From assembly GCA_964384025.1 (NCBI GenBank), contig CAYLJJ010000058.1, forward strand, positions 1-43,590: 43,590 nucleotides of DNA. The letters are read 5' to 3'. This document shows, piece by piece, positions 24,298 through 33,453 of the stretch (position 1 is the stretch's first letter; each line of letters starts with the position of its first letter). The translations under genes and the position numbers were made by a program. This DNA comes from CAYLJJ01 sp964384025 (GTDB lineage: Bacteria; Myxococcota_A; Bradymonadia; UBA7976; UBA1532). Under the pieces are notes generated by a model. It did no database searches. It was not told the origin of the DNA and saw nothing but the letters and a program-made list of their open reading frames with translations.

Positions 24298-24821
24298 TCT
24301 CCTCTCTCAAGGATCTCAGCGAGGAGCAGCTGAGCTTGTCCAAAACCAGGGTGCTGTTTGAGCAGCTGGCGGAGTAGAGCCTCAGCGCGCTCTAAGCGCC
24401 CTGCGCTCAGCTCCGCCTGGGCCAAGTTCAACCTGAGCCTCAGCTGAGCCTCCGCTGGAGCGATCTTCAAAGCAGTTCGGTAGCGCTGACAAGACTCCTC
24501 ATGCTTCCCCTTGACCTTCGCCAAGAGAGCACGCTGCTCCTCTAGGATAAAGGCACGACCAAAGCGACGAATGAGCCACTGTTTGTCGATCAGCACCTCT
24601 GCTTGCTCCGCTTCCCCCCCTGAAACCAGACGCAGAAGCTCCTGAATAAAGCGGGGTTCAGCCCTCAAAGCGCGCCTGGGGAGGATCCAGAGGCGCAGGC
24701 TGAGCAGCAGTAAGATGCTCAGCGCATAGAGGCTCAAAAACAGCTTGTAGGGCCAGAGGAAGAGAAGGATCAGCAGAGAGAGCAGCAAGCTCAGCCAAGC
24801 GTAATTGACTTCCAACTTCAC
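24285..24821 (-). CDS. TPR membrane protein
   Basis: The 178-residue product has two hydrophobic helices close together at the N-terminus (about 8-46) and a helical C-terminal part (about 60-178) with TPR-like units such as AQLRLRLNLAQAELSAGRLE and LLRQLLKQHPGFGQAQLLLA. The helical part is probably cytoplasmic. It is coupled to the FGE-domain lipoprotein upstream by a 4-base overlap, and its last 13 bases overlap the end of the opposite-strand hydrolase gene. The function is unknown. A scaffold role is likely from the fold. Confidence 0.75.
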   Translation of the reverse strand: MKLEVNYAWLSLLLSLLILLFLWPYKLFLSLYALSILLLLSLRLWILPRRALRAEPRFIQELLRLVSGGEAEQAEVLIDKQWLIRRFGRAFILEEQRALLAKVKGKHEESCQRYRTALKIAPAEAQLRLRLNLAQAELSAGRLERAEALLRQLLKQHPGFGQAQLLLAEILERGDQSG

Positions 24822-25585
24822 GGCGCCGCCCTACAGCAGCGGAAGCCTGTATCGGGAGAGGCATAGTCCTGGATCAAGGTAGGCAGGCTGAGTTGAGCCG
24901 CGCAAATCAGGTTTTCATCGTGATGCTGCTGAGGGATCAGCATCCAGCCTGCGCCCTGGCGTCGTAGATGCTCATCCTCCTTGAACACCCATTCCCAGAG
25001 GTTGCCAGAAAGATCATAGAGCCCCTCTGCGCTGATACATTCGCTGTAGTATCCAGTAGGAGACTCGCTGGTGAAGCCCTCATCGCTCTCTGGATCTTTA
25101 TAAAGGTTCCGTAGATTACAGGCCTCAGCGCGAAAGCTGTCTCCCCAGGTGTAGGCTGAATCCTGAGAACCACGACAAGCCCGCTCAAGCTCTTCAGCGC
25201 TACAGAGCCTCCAGCCAATCGCCTCACAAGCGGCCTGAGCCTCAGCGTAGTTAACAGAGTGCCAGGGTCGTACCCCCGGCTGAGAGCAGGGCTCCGTCTC
25301 CTCTAGAGGGGCTTCTATGATATCCCCTCGAGATTGAGCGCAGGGGAAAGCGCTGCTTTCGGTAGCGAGAGGATGGCTGGCCTCATATTTAAAGATCTCC
25401 ACCCCTCCAATCTGGATCGTCTCAGGAGCGGTCGAGCAGGAGAAAGGGCCAGGGAGGATCGCTCGGCCCGCCTCCTCATCACAGCGAGCCTCTGGAGCTG
25501 GAGCGCTGTCAAGGAGCGCGTCGCTGGCCTTATCATCGGTGGGCTCGGAGCAGGCCAGGAGAAGAAGAGAGAGAGACCAGCGCAT
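24818..25585 (-). CDS. Lipoprotein with formylglycine-generating-enzyme (FGE/SUMF1) fold
   Basis: I place the start at 25585, 33 codons inside the longest frame, because it gives a lipoprotein signal (MRWSLSLLLLAC, Cys12) with AAGG upstream. The 255-residue product shows FGE-sulfatase family blocks: VNYAEAQAACEAIGWRLCSA, ELERACRG, AYTWGD, CNLRN, YDLSGNLWEWV and a terminal TGFRCCRA. Many family members on the surface are not sulfatase activators but use the fold for binding. The usual pair of catalytic Cys residues is not evident to me, and the export signal argues against cytosolic sulfatase maturation. A binding or surface role is more likely. Confidence 0.82.
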   Translation of the reverse strand: MRWSLSLLLLACSEPTDDKASDALLDSAPAPEARCDEEAGRAILPGPFSCSTAPETIQIGGVEIFKYEASHPLATESSAFPCAQSRGDIIEAPLEETEPCSQPGVRPWHSVNYAEAQAACEAIGWRLCSAEELERACRGSQDSAYTWGDSFRAEACNLRNLYKDPESDEGFTSESPTGYYSECISAEGLYDLSGNLWEWVFKEDEHLRRQGAGWMLIPQQHHDENLICAAQLSLPTLIQDYASPDTGFRCCRAAP

Positions 25586-25701
25586 GATTTGCCTTTTTAA
25601 GCGAGGAGCAAAGCCAAGGAAGTATGCCTTGCCAGACGGCCGCCTCGGGGTCCAGAATTGCATATTATATTTCTTCATGATCACTCAAAGCAAAGCAGAC
25701 C

Positions 25702-25731
25702 GTGACCGAAAGCGAAGAGTCTGGCTATAGT
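25702..25731 (+). promoter_or_regulatory. Sigma-70-like promoter candidate for the kinase gene
   Basis: GTGACC (25702-25707) and TATAGT (25726-25731) are separated by 18 bases and lie 28 bases before the kinase ATG. The -35 matches four of six consensus bases and the -10 matches five. The opposite strand must also hold the promoter of the FGE lipoprotein in this divergent gap. Confidence 0.3.
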
Positions 25732-25759
25732 GTGCGAAGATCTCAGACGGTGAAACTCG

Positions 25760-27241
25760 ATGCACGACCCCCTGCTTAACACCATCCTCGAAGATCGCTA
25801 TCTGCTCACGGGGATCGTGGGCAAGGGGGGGATGGGGATCGTCTATCGAGCAGAGGATACTCGCCTGGGTGGTCGTCCCTGCGCCATCAAGTTGCTGATC
25901 AACTCCAACCTCAGTCCCGAGGAGTCAGCTCGATTTGATCTGGAGCTGCGCATCATCACCCAGCTACACAGTGAACATACTGTTCAAGTCCTGGACACAG
26001 GGCAGCTCTCAGATGGTCGCCGCTATATCGTTATGGAGCTACTGGAGGGCTACCCGCTCTCCAACCTGATCAAGAAGAGAGGGGCTCTGGATCCTGCCCG
26101 CTCGGCGGCGCTGATCAAGGGAGTGCTCAACGCTCTGGCTGAGGCTCATGGCAACGGAGTCATCCATCGGGATCTCAAGCCTGCCAATATCTTTGTTGCT
26201 CGTTCGGGTACTGGAGATGAGACCGCCAAGGTCCTTGATTTTGGGATCGCTAAAGAGTTTGGAGAGGCTGAGCAGGGCTTAACAGCGGCCAATATGCTCA
26301 TAGGCACACCTCAGTTTATGGCCCCAGAGCAGTTCCTCAGGAAGCCCGCTGAGCCACGCACCGATCTCTACGCCGTGGGTCTGCTCTTCTATATGCTCCT
26401 GGCGGGTCGCGCCCCCTTTGAGTTCGCTGATCCTGTCCCTGAGAACATCGCGACCATGCCCGATGAGTTTCGAGTGGGCTGGATGCATGTCAACCGTAAG
26501 CCCAGCCCTCTACAGAGCCATCCTCAACTCTGGTCGATCATTGAGCGCCTGCTCTCCAAAAAACCAGAGGAGCGCTACCCCAACGCCCTAGCGGTTTTGG
26601 AGGCGCTGAGAGAACAGACAGGGCGCTTCCCGGCTGAGTCTTCAGATTTAAGTCAAGGTTATCTCCCCCGGGAGAATTCAACCACAGGCTTTCCCATCGC
26701 AGGAGAGAGCCTCAACTCACTCAAAGCCAAACCTCTTTGGCCCTGGATCAGCATAGGCGCCTTGAGCCTCTCTCTGGCGCTGATCGGCTTCTTTGCCTGG
26801 ACACATTTTAAACAGAAAAAGCCTAAGCCCCTCCTGATCTCCTCAGCGGCGGGGCTCTGTGTTAACTTCATCAAGAGCCAGCCCTCGGCGGCGCGGGTCT
26901 TTCAAGGAGCTCACCTCAAGGGGATGACTCCCTTTCGCCTTAAGCGTCCCTGCTATGAGGTCTGGCAGCTTCGAGCAGAGCGGGAAGGCTATAAAACCCA
27001 GATCTTTAACCTGCGCAGCCGTGAAGCGGAGAAGATCAACACCTTAAAGTTACAGCCTCTCTCCGACGCGACTCCCGGAGCAAAGCTCAAGCCCTCTCAG
27101 AGAACCAAAGGAGAGAAGCCAGGGCGAAAAGAATTGGACTCCAAGGGTCGGCGGAAGAGAAAGAAGACCAAGGTTCGAGGCAGAAAGAGAAGCAAGCTCC
27201 CCAAAAAGAGCAGTTATGAGCCTGAGATCCTCCCCTTCTAA
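25760..27241 (+). CDS. Hanks-type Ser/Thr protein kinase with membrane anchor and PEGA-like domain
   Basis: The 493-residue protein has a complete kinase domain (about 14-290): glycine loop GKGGMG at 21-26, Lys44 in AIKLL, HRDLKPAN at 136-143 with catalytic Asp138, DFG at 160-162 and MAPEQ in the activation region. A transmembrane helix at about 327-349 follows, so the kinase is cytoplasmic and the C-terminus extracytoplasmic. The outer part contains a PEGA-like beta unit (about 370-435) with VNFIKSQPSAARVF and RLKRPCYEVWQLRAEREGYK, and ends in a very basic Lys/Arg tail of about 45 residues. PEGA-type domains are thought to bind surface material. The tail could bind nucleic acid or anionic envelope polymers. 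Confidence 0.95.
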   Translation: MHDPLLNTILEDRYLLTGIVGKGGMGIVYRAEDTRLGGRPCAIKLLINSNLSPEESARFDLELRIITQLHSEHTVQVLDTGQLSDGRRYIVMELLEGYPLSNLIKKRGALDPARSAALIKGVLNALAEAHGNGVIHRDLKPANIFVARSGTGDETAKVLDFGIAKEFGEAEQGLTAANMLIGTPQFMAPEQFLRKPAEPRTDLYAVGLLFYMLLAGRAPFEFADPVPENIATMPDEFRVGWMHVNRKPSPLQSHPQLWSIIERLLSKKPEERYPNALAVLEALREQTGRFPAESSDLSQGYLPRENSTTGFPIAGESLNSLKAKPLWPWISIGALSLSLALIGFFAWTHFKQKKPKPLLISSAAGLCVNFIKSQPSAARVFQGAHLKGMTPFRLKRPCYEVWQLRAEREGYKTQIFNLRSREAEKINTLKLQPLSDATPGAKLKPSQRTKGEKPGRKELDSKGRRKRKKTKVRGRKRSKLPKKSSYEPEILPF

Positions 27242-27288
27242 GCTGAGCACTCCTCCAACTTGCTCTTAGCCTATAAGAAAGTGTCACA

Positions 27289-28470
27289 TTGAAGCTATAT
27301 CTGGAGCCCAGTGGGCGTCGTATTAAACCCTTCGATGATCCCATCGGGGAGAGTCTAATCCAGAACCGGCCCCTCTCAAGTTGGCAAGCAGAAGCTTTCC
27401 AGGAGGCGGGTCTAGAGCTGATCGAAGCGCCTCAAGCCCCCTGTCTGATTCTCCCGGATACCTTCTTTGGGACCGGTAGCGCCCTCATACGCTTTTTGGA
27501 GGCGTCTCAAGGGCAAAACGCCACTCTGCTCTTGGCCCGCTCCCGTTTTGGGAGCAGCAGTGTTCCTCTTCAGCCCCATGTGGAGGCGCTGGAGTCTGGC
27601 TGGCGTTTTGAGAAGATCCGTTTCATGGCGAAGGCTGATCCTGAGGCCCCCTACAAGGATGTGCTCCTGGATCCAGAGGAGGAGCCTTTTGATCTCCCCG
27701 CACCCAAACATTATCTGGGACGCGATACTCTGGAGATGGGGGTCCCTCGTCACGCCGTAATGACTCTACATCACTGGGTTCACCTCCTCTGGGCAAACCA
27801 GCTGGCGGGCAGCTTAGAGGCGATCAAGACCCCTAAGTGGCGCTGGGCCGCTCGCATCCTCTGGGCGATCCTTAGAGCCCGCTCTCTCAACAAGTGGAGG
27901 GTCCTGGGCAAGCTCAACCGTCTAGGCCGAGGCTGCGATATCCACCCCAGCGCGGTGGTAGAGGGCTCCACCTTGGGGGATGGGGTCACGGTGGGGCCTC
28001 ATGCCAGGGTCTTACTCAGCACCCTAGGGGATGGCGCTGAAGTGATGTCAGGAGCCCAAGTTGATCTCAGCGTCATCGCTGAGAAGGCGGTGGTGAGTGA
28101 GCAGTGTGTGATCCGCTTCTCTGTGCTCTATCCTGGCGCTGTAGCCAGCCAACTCCTGATGCAGCAGTGTGTCCTGGGCCGAGACGCGGTGGTCACCAAG
28201 GGTTCGGTGAGCATCGATCTCAACTTCAGCGGGGAGATTAAGTTGCCTCTGGATGGCCGTGTGCGCTCCAGCGGGACCCCCTTCTTGGGCTCCGCCTACG
28301 GACACCGCTGCCGAGTGGGCACTGGGTTCTTCATCAGCAGCGGGCGTGCGATCCCCAATGACTATTTCCTGCTGCGTGATCCTCGACAGATCCTCAGCGT
28401 GATCCCTCCAGGACTAGAGGGGCAGCCTCTCAACGCCAGCGGTCGCAAGCTTAAGCGCCTGGGATTTTAA
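27289..28470 (+). CDS. Left-handed beta-helix (hexapeptide repeat) protein, GlmU-like
   Basis: The start is TTG at 27289, as no ATG or GTG fits. The ribosome binding site is weak. The 393-residue product has an N-terminal domain of about 200 residues without the GxGTRM nucleotidyltransferase motif. A C-terminal left-handed beta-helix (about 205-345) follows, with hexapeptide turns such as CDIHPSAVVEGSTLGDGVTV, GAEVMSGAQVDLSVIAEKA and CVIRFSVLYPGA. This layout is shared with sugar-nucleotide transferases of the GlmU type, but the missing motif argues for loss or change of that activity. It is 6 bases before the sulfatase-like gene, so a link to sugar or envelope modification is likely. Confidence 0.75.
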   Translation: MKLYLEPSGRRIKPFDDPIGESLIQNRPLSSWQAEAFQEAGLELIEAPQAPCLILPDTFFGTGSALIRFLEASQGQNATLLLARSRFGSSSVPLQPHVEALESGWRFEKIRFMAKADPEAPYKDVLLDPEEEPFDLPAPKHYLGRDTLEMGVPRHAVMTLHHWVHLLWANQLAGSLEAIKTPKWRWAARILWAILRARSLNKWRVLGKLNRLGRGCDIHPSAVVEGSTLGDGVTVGPHARVLLSTLGDGAEVMSGAQVDLSVIAEKAVVSEQCVIRFSVLYPGAVASQLLMQQCVLGRDAVVTKGSVSIDLNFSGEIKLPLDGRVRSSGTPFLGSAYGHRCRVGTGFFISSGRAIPNDYFLLRDPRQILSVIPPGLEGQPLNASGRKLKRLGF

Positions 28471-28476
28471 AGAGCG

Positions 28477-30639
28477 ATGGGGCTCTCACGCTGGACACAG
28501 GGCTTCCTCTATAGCTTCTCTTTCTTCTCCCTGATCGATCTGGGCCTGAGCCTCTGGCGCACAGGGCTGGGCAGCCACACGCTGAGTTTTGGCACGGCCA
28601 TCTTGAGTCTATGGCTGCTCGGCGCTTGTTTGGCTGCGCTGCTGCTCTGGAGCTTAAGCGCCCTCGCTCTTGGGAGGGGTGGTTTGGAGCAGCTACTTGG
28701 AGGCTTTGGAGCTTGGCTCAAGAGGAGCTGGTTGGAGCGCGGGAGCCCTGATGATCGCAGGCGCGCAGCGCTCCTCCTCAGTGCTCTATCTGCTCTCCTG
28801 CTCTCGCTGTTGGGCTCATTTCTGCTGATCCACTATCTGGTGGAGCATCGCAATGGCGCGGCCCTCATCGCTGGAGCCGCGCTCGCTGGAGAGCTGGTTC
28901 TGTTGCTTTTGGCCAGCTTCCTGAGCCTCATCTGTTATCGAGCCTTGATGGTGCTCTTCTCTCGCTTTGGAGGGCGCCTGCTCTCCTTCCCCACCATCGC
29001 AGGAGCGGTGAGCCTGCTGCTGCTCTTGGGGGGGGTGACCGCCATCGCCAAGCTCTGGGCGCTGTTTAGAGTTCTCAACGGGGTTGAGTTGGCTTTGCTG
29101 GGGGCCGCCTTCCTCTGCGCTCCTCTGGGAGTAGCCTCTGTTCGGCGCCCTCTGATGGGCTGCTTCCTGCCGCTGTTGGCTCCTGCGTTTGCGCTGCTGC
29201 TGCTTTGGATCGCGACAGGTCCTCCCCAAACTCGCCTGTTTCTGGCGCAGGAAGCTTGGGCCAGTCGACAGCTCTATGGTTACCTCGTCTTGAACTCCGA
29301 TTTTGATCGAGATGGAGCACCTTTCTTTCCCAACGGTGCCGACTGTGCTCCCTTTGATCCTCAGATCTATCCCTATGCTCCTGAGCGGCCTGGAGATGGG
29401 ATTGACAGTGATTGTGATGGCCTGGATGAGCCTCAGATCAAGCCACATACGCCCCGTAGGCGACCTCCACCCTTTCAGCAGCAGGGCCCGCCTCCTTCCC
29501 TGATCCTCATCAGCATCGACGCCCTACGCGCTGATCATCTGGGCGCCTACGGCTATCAGCGCCCAATCACCCCCAACCTGGATCTCTTCGCCACCCAGGC
29601 CTTGCTCTTTGAGCGCGCCTACTCTGCTGACTCTGGAACCGGCCCCAGTCTCTGGTCTTTGATGGCGGGCAAGACTCCTTTTCAGGTGCGCTTTAAGAGC
29701 CTGCATCGCTTTCCACCCAGCTACGCCGAGTCTGAGCAGCTCTTGGCTGAGCTGCTCAAAGCTCAGGGCTACCACACCGAAGCCCTGCTCTGTGGCAAGG
29801 TCTTTGGGAAAAAGGATTGGGATCTACGGCGAGGCTTCAGTCGCTATCGAGAGATCTGCGGGAAGCGCAGAGACAAAGAAGCAGAGCACAGCCTGAAGAT
29901 CGCCTCCAAGCGCCTGAGGGTGCTTCAGAGGAAGGGTGGCCCCTTCTTTCTTTGGGTCCATCTCTACGATCCCCACAAACCCAATCAAGATCACCCCGAC
30001 ATCGAGATCGCCGGAGATCCAGAGGCCAAGGATTCAGAGGCGCATAAGCTGGATCTCTACGATGAGGAGATCAGCTTTACAGATCGCCACCTGGGACCTT
30101 TCTTGGAGATGGCTCGATCTGGCTCTAGGCCCAGCTATATATTCTTGACCGCTGATCATGGCCAAAACTTTGGAGAGCATGGTGATTCTGGTCACGCTCG
30201 CAACCTCTACCAGAACGTTACCCATGTGCCGTTGATGATCAGCGGTCCAGGGATTGAGCCTGGGCGCATCAGCGCCCCGGTCGCCCTCAACGATCTCTAT
30301 CCAACCCTCCTTGAGCTGGCTGGAGCAAAAGTCCCCGAGAGCTGTAGCATGGTCAGCCAAGCACAAGTCCTCTTTGGTGGCCCCTCTGATCTGGAGCGTT
30401 TGATCTTCCAGGAGAACTCTTTTGCCAGCCCCAAGCGCCACACTCGTGCTGTCCTAAGTCAGAACCATCACCTGATCATCGATCTAACCCATGGTGTTCG
30501 AGAACTCTATGATCTGAGGGCTGATCCTGGAGAAACTCAGAACCTCTATGGAGAGGGCCTGGAGGCTGAAGCCTACTTAGAGAAGGCCCTCAAAGCCTTC
30601 CTCCCCACGACTCAGCTCCCTGCTCGATATGCGCGTTAA
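28477..30639 (+). CDS. Membrane-bound sulfatase/phosphatase-superfamily enzyme
   Basis: The 720-residue protein has seven or eight transmembrane segments in the first 260 residues. A short extracytoplasmic loop follows with MopE-type Asp-rich motifs (DFDRDGAPFFPNGADC, then GIDSDCDGLDEP). A sulfatase-superfamily domain runs from about 340 to 700: ISIDALRADHLGAYGY with metal ligand Asp348, DSGTGPSLWSLMAG with Thr388 at the nucleophile position, and LTADHGQNFGEHGDSGH. True sulfatases have Cys or Ser there, converted to formylglycine. Thr is used by phosphotransferases of the same superfamily and occurs in a group of myxobacterial members. I expect a phospho- or other group transfer on an envelope glycan or lipid. 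Confidence 0.88.
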   Translation: MGLSRWTQGFLYSFSFFSLIDLGLSLWRTGLGSHTLSFGTAILSLWLLGACLAALLLWSLSALALGRGGLEQLLGGFGAWLKRSWLERGSPDDRRRAALLLSALSALLLSLLGSFLLIHYLVEHRNGAALIAGAALAGELVLLLLASFLSLICYRALMVLFSRFGGRLLSFPTIAGAVSLLLLLGGVTAIAKLWALFRVLNGVELALLGAAFLCAPLGVASVRRPLMGCFLPLLAPAFALLLLWIATGPPQTRLFLAQEAWASRQLYGYLVLNSDFDRDGAPFFPNGADCAPFDPQIYPYAPERPGDGIDSDCDGLDEPQIKPHTPRRRPPPFQQQGPPPSLILISIDALRADHLGAYGYQRPITPNLDLFATQALLFERAYSADSGTGPSLWSLMAGKTPFQVRFKSLHRFPPSYAESEQLLAELLKAQGYHTEALLCGKVFGKKDWDLRRGFSRYREICGKRRDKEAEHSLKIASKRLRVLQRKGGPFFLWVHLYDPHKPNQDHPDIEIAGDPEAKDSEAHKLDLYDEEISFTDRHLGPFLEMARSGSRPSYIFLTADHGQNFGEHGDSGHARNLYQNVTHVPLMISGPGIEPGRISAPVALNDLYPTLLELAGAKVPESCSMVSQAQVLFGGPSDLERLIFQENSFASPKRHTRAVLSQNHHLIIDLTHGVRELYDLRADPGETQNLYGEGLEAEAYLEKALKAFLPTTQLPARYAR

Positions 30640-30641
30640 GC

Positions 30642-32123
30642 TCACTCCAAAATAAAAGCCTTCTGGGCTAACTCCTTGAGCTTCAACTCAAGCAGCTCTT
30701 TCAGCAGCGCTCGATCTACAAGGCGGCCCTCAGCCTCGATTTTAAGCCAGCCATCTTTGAGGGCCTCCTCCAGGATCTTTAAAAGCTGCTCTCGATCTCT
30801 GGAGCCATCTAAATGACCCAAGATGAGTCGATCAGCGCGATCAAGCTGGATAGAGCGGTGTCGTAGATTGCTGGCCTTCTCATCTCGCTGAGCTTGAAGT
30901 TGAGCTGAGGAGGTCGCTTTGGGGGTCAACCCCGGTTCTAAACGGTAGGGAGGGCGCCAACCCCAAAGCTGAAGCTGACCATAAGCCAGGACCTCTAAGA
31001 GCCCCCCCACAGCAGACTCAGAGCCCAGATCTGAGAGGCGGGTCGGCCCTCCTCCTTGAATGAGACGCTTGAGCACCTCAGCGAGCTGAGGAGCAGCCAC
31101 TTTCAGGCTGCCCCCCTCTTCGTTAAGGAATTGTTGAGGCTCCTCTCCAAGACGAAGCTGGGTCTCTACATAGAGATCCATGATCCGTCCAGGCTCCAGA
31201 TGCCTCTTTAGGCTGCGCTCTCGATGGCAGAGGAGGCTGCGACGAAAGCAGCGGAGGCTGATCTGATCCATCCAAGCCTCCATGGAGATGAGATCGGAGA
31301 AGCGCTCCGCCTCGGCATGGATCTCAGGCCCCAGACGCTGAGAAAATATGCTCTCAAGCTGAGCATCTCCCAGATATTGAAGACCCACGCGCTGGGCTCG
31401 AGCGAGGAGATCGGGGAGGTAGAGGGGCTCATTGATTGGCGTCAGGTGCTCATAATAGAGATAGGCATCAGAGAGCTTCTCCAAGATCTTCAGCTCCTGG
31501 CTCAGCCAGCGCTGGAGAGGATCTGAGAGTCGATCAACCAAACTCCAATGCGCTAAGGTCCTTCGCGCTGCCTTGATCTGCTCCTGAGGGCTCCCCGACC
31601 TCATCTCTCGCCGAAGCCGAGCGCGAATAAGCCCTCGAGCGTGCCAGCCAGGGAGCGTATTATAGCTCAGATAAGCGACGCCATCCCTCTTTAAAAAGGC
31701 GCGGCAGATCCGCAGGATGGCGCGCTGCACCTCAGGAGAGACCCAAGAATAGACCCCGTGACAGATGATGTAATCAAAGGGAGACAGATCTGAAAGCTTT
31801 CGAAGATCCAAAGCTTGAAACTCTAGGTTCTGAAGCCCCGCTGCCTGAGCCCGCTCCTGCCCCATCTCGATCTGTAGTGAGGAGAGATCGATTCCCAAGA
31901 AGCTGCTCTTTGGGAGAGCCGCTGCCAGAGGCAGGAGGTGACCTCCCTGGCCACAGCCCAACTCCAAGACTCGACAACACTCTGGAGACTGAGCGTCCAG
32001 GCCGAAGAGTCGACCGACAGCAAAGAGACGCTCTGGGTGAGCTTCAGGGAAGGGAAAGTCATCATAGGGAAAGTCGTCATAATCCACAATACCTTCGCCA
32101 TCAGGCCACCATTCTCTCTTCAT
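30642..32123 (-). CDS. SAM-dependent methyltransferase with regulatory domain
   Basis: I start at 32123 (MKREWWPDGEGIVDYDDF), with GGGATGG a few bases upstream. The longest frame adds 14 unlikely residues. The class I methyltransferase domain (about 35-190) has motif I VLELGCGQGGHLLPLA, FLGIDLSSLQIEMGQ as the acidic strand, and FDYIICHGVYSWVSPE. The middle (about 200-290) resembles the methyltransferase regulatory domain found in protein lysine methyltransferases of this type. The C-terminal 150 residues are helical with a winged-helix feel. The substrate is probably a protein, by family analogy only. It is convergent with the sulfatase-like gene, with 2 bases between the stops. Confidence 0.85.
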   Translation of the reverse strand: MKREWWPDGEGIVDYDDFPYDDFPFPEAHPERLFAVGRLFGLDAQSPECCRVLELGCGQGGHLLPLAAALPKSSFLGIDLSSLQIEMGQERAQAAGLQNLEFQALDLRKLSDLSPFDYIICHGVYSWVSPEVQRAILRICRAFLKRDGVAYLSYNTLPGWHARGLIRARLRREMRSGSPQEQIKAARRTLAHWSLVDRLSDPLQRWLSQELKILEKLSDAYLYYEHLTPINEPLYLPDLLARAQRVGLQYLGDAQLESIFSQRLGPEIHAEAERFSDLISMEAWMDQISLRCFRRSLLCHRERSLKRHLEPGRIMDLYVETQLRLGEEPQQFLNEEGGSLKVAAPQLAEVLKRLIQGGGPTRLSDLGSESAVGGLLEVLAYGQLQLWGWRPPYRLEPGLTPKATSSAQLQAQRDEKASNLRHRSIQLDRADRLILGHLDGSRDREQLLKILEEALKDGWLKIEAEGRLVDRALLKELLELKLKELAQKAFILE

Positions 32124-32208
32124 GAATCCATCCCAATACAGGAATTCTCTCAAACAGCCGCTCAATATTAATTAGTTCTGCACTTTTCGAAAGTATTTTC
32201 AATAGCGC

Positions 32209-32227
32209 TTACACCTAGGGAGTGTAA
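32209..32227. other. Inverted repeat in the AT-rich gap upstream of the methyltransferase
   Basis: TTACAC (32209-32214) pairs with GTGTAA (32222-32227) around a 7-base centre. It lies about 90 bases before the methyltransferase start. There is no T-run on the proper side for a terminator, so an operator is the better guess. The rest of the 32124-32380 gap is AT-rich and holds no supported gene. Confidence 0.3.
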
Positions 32228-32380
32228 AAACAAATTCATGTGATAATATGCAAGAACTATCCTAAACGTTTATATATTAGGCGGTTCTGTGGTTGAAATC
32301 TGAAAACCATCAAAAATGATGAGTATTTACTATACTTAATGACTTGATGCCTAATATTAGTGTTATTTGTAACCCCAATG

Positions 32381-33412
32381 TTAATCTTGGTGATGAGCCA
32401 ACCCCAGTAGAAAAACTCTGCGTTGATAATCAGGTCCGCCCCCAAAGAGAGAACCCCAGGCTCCCAGATGAGCTACCAAAGAGCAACTCCCCAACAAAGG
32501 TCGCTCCAGGCGCAGCCGTAGATGTGAGCGTTTTTCATCCTCAAGATAGGTATCGGCGCTCAGATATTGGCGATCTTCGTAGGCGACTCGTTGAAGCCCA
32601 AGCTGGGTTGAGAACAGCAAGCCCCAAAAGGCGCCGGTTCCTGAGAGGAGCAGGGAGTGCCGTTCATAGCCTCCCCGAAAGCTGTTGGACTCTCTCAGAA
32701 TCCAGGCATACTCCAAGCTCAACATCAACGCTCCAGCGAAGCGCAAAGAGCCACCCAGACGCTGTGTCTGATCTTCTCTGGGTTCTCCCTCCAGTTCCTC
32801 GGTTAAGACGCTGCCATCTTCCAGCCAACCTCGCTCCACCAAGCGCCCCCCCTCAAAGCGGCTCCAGTGGAGGCTCCCCATCACATTTAGGTCAAAGCGA
32901 CCTTGATGGAGCCCCAAGCTGAGCTGTCCTCCCCCGCCCTCGGTGTTATAGCGAGGATCGGGGATAAAGCGAAGGCGATCTCCTTGAAGCTGAAGGCGAA
33001 GCCGAAAGGGAACCCAGCGGAGAGAGAGGGCGCTCCCTCCCTCCCAACGACTGTAATCTCGAGGCTGATGCGGTGAGTGGCTGCTGCGATCTCGGAGGCG
33101 GCCAAAGAGTCGTAAGGCGCTTTGCCCTAAGCGCAGGTTAAGCCCCCCCTGTGTATGTTGGAAGAGGCCCCCCTCACCGGCGGTAGAGGCGGAGAGGAAG
33201 CTCTGAGCCCCCCCCTGATATTCCGCGTCCAAGCTGAGCTGAGGGTTCAGGCGCGCGGCCACAGCTCCATCCATGATCAGGCGGAGGAGCGCATCACCCT
33301 GTTGTGAACCTTCGCTGCGGCCTACATTGCTGTCATAGCCTAAGGTGCTCTCCAAGCGAAGACGGGCCTGGGCAGAGAGAGAGAGGAGGAGGGTAAAGCA
33401 GAGCCATCGCAT
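32381..33412 (-). CDS. Outer-membrane beta-barrel protein
   Basis: The 343-residue product has a signal peptide (MRWLCFTLLLSLSAQA). The rest alternates hydrophobic and polar residues in strands separated by turns, for example LRLESTLGYDSNVGRS, RLRLQLQGDRLRFIPD and LGGSLRFAGALMLSLEYAW, as in beta-barrels. YDSNVGR near the N-terminus is a motif often seen in barrel proteins that begin with a strand facing the periplasm. It does not end in the usual aromatic residue. It lies 41 bases after the HEAT-repeat gene and is probably in the same transcript. The cargo or partner is unknown. Confidence 0.78.
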   Translation of the reverse strand: MRWLCFTLLLSLSAQARLRLESTLGYDSNVGRSEGSQQGDALLRLIMDGAVAARLNPQLSLDAEYQGGAQSFLSASTAGEGGLFQHTQGGLNLRLGQSALRLFGRLRDRSSHSPHQPRDYSRWEGGSALSLRWVPFRLRLQLQGDRLRFIPDPRYNTEGGGGQLSLGLHQGRFDLNVMGSLHWSRFEGGRLVERGWLEDGSVLTEELEGEPREDQTQRLGGSLRFAGALMLSLEYAWILRESNSFRGGYERHSLLLSGTGAFWGLLFSTQLGLQRVAYEDRQYLSADTYLEDEKRSHLRLRLERPLLGSCSLVAHLGAWGSLFGGGPDYQRRVFLLGLAHHQD

Positions 33413-33453
33413 CCTCAGCAGTATAGAGGAGCTTCAGGGCTCTGGGCTTCTTT

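Noticed and set aside
32257..32445. 62-codon - strand frame in the gap before the methyltransferase
   Set aside because: It overlaps the end of the beta-barrel gene and has no coding signs; the gap is AT-rich.
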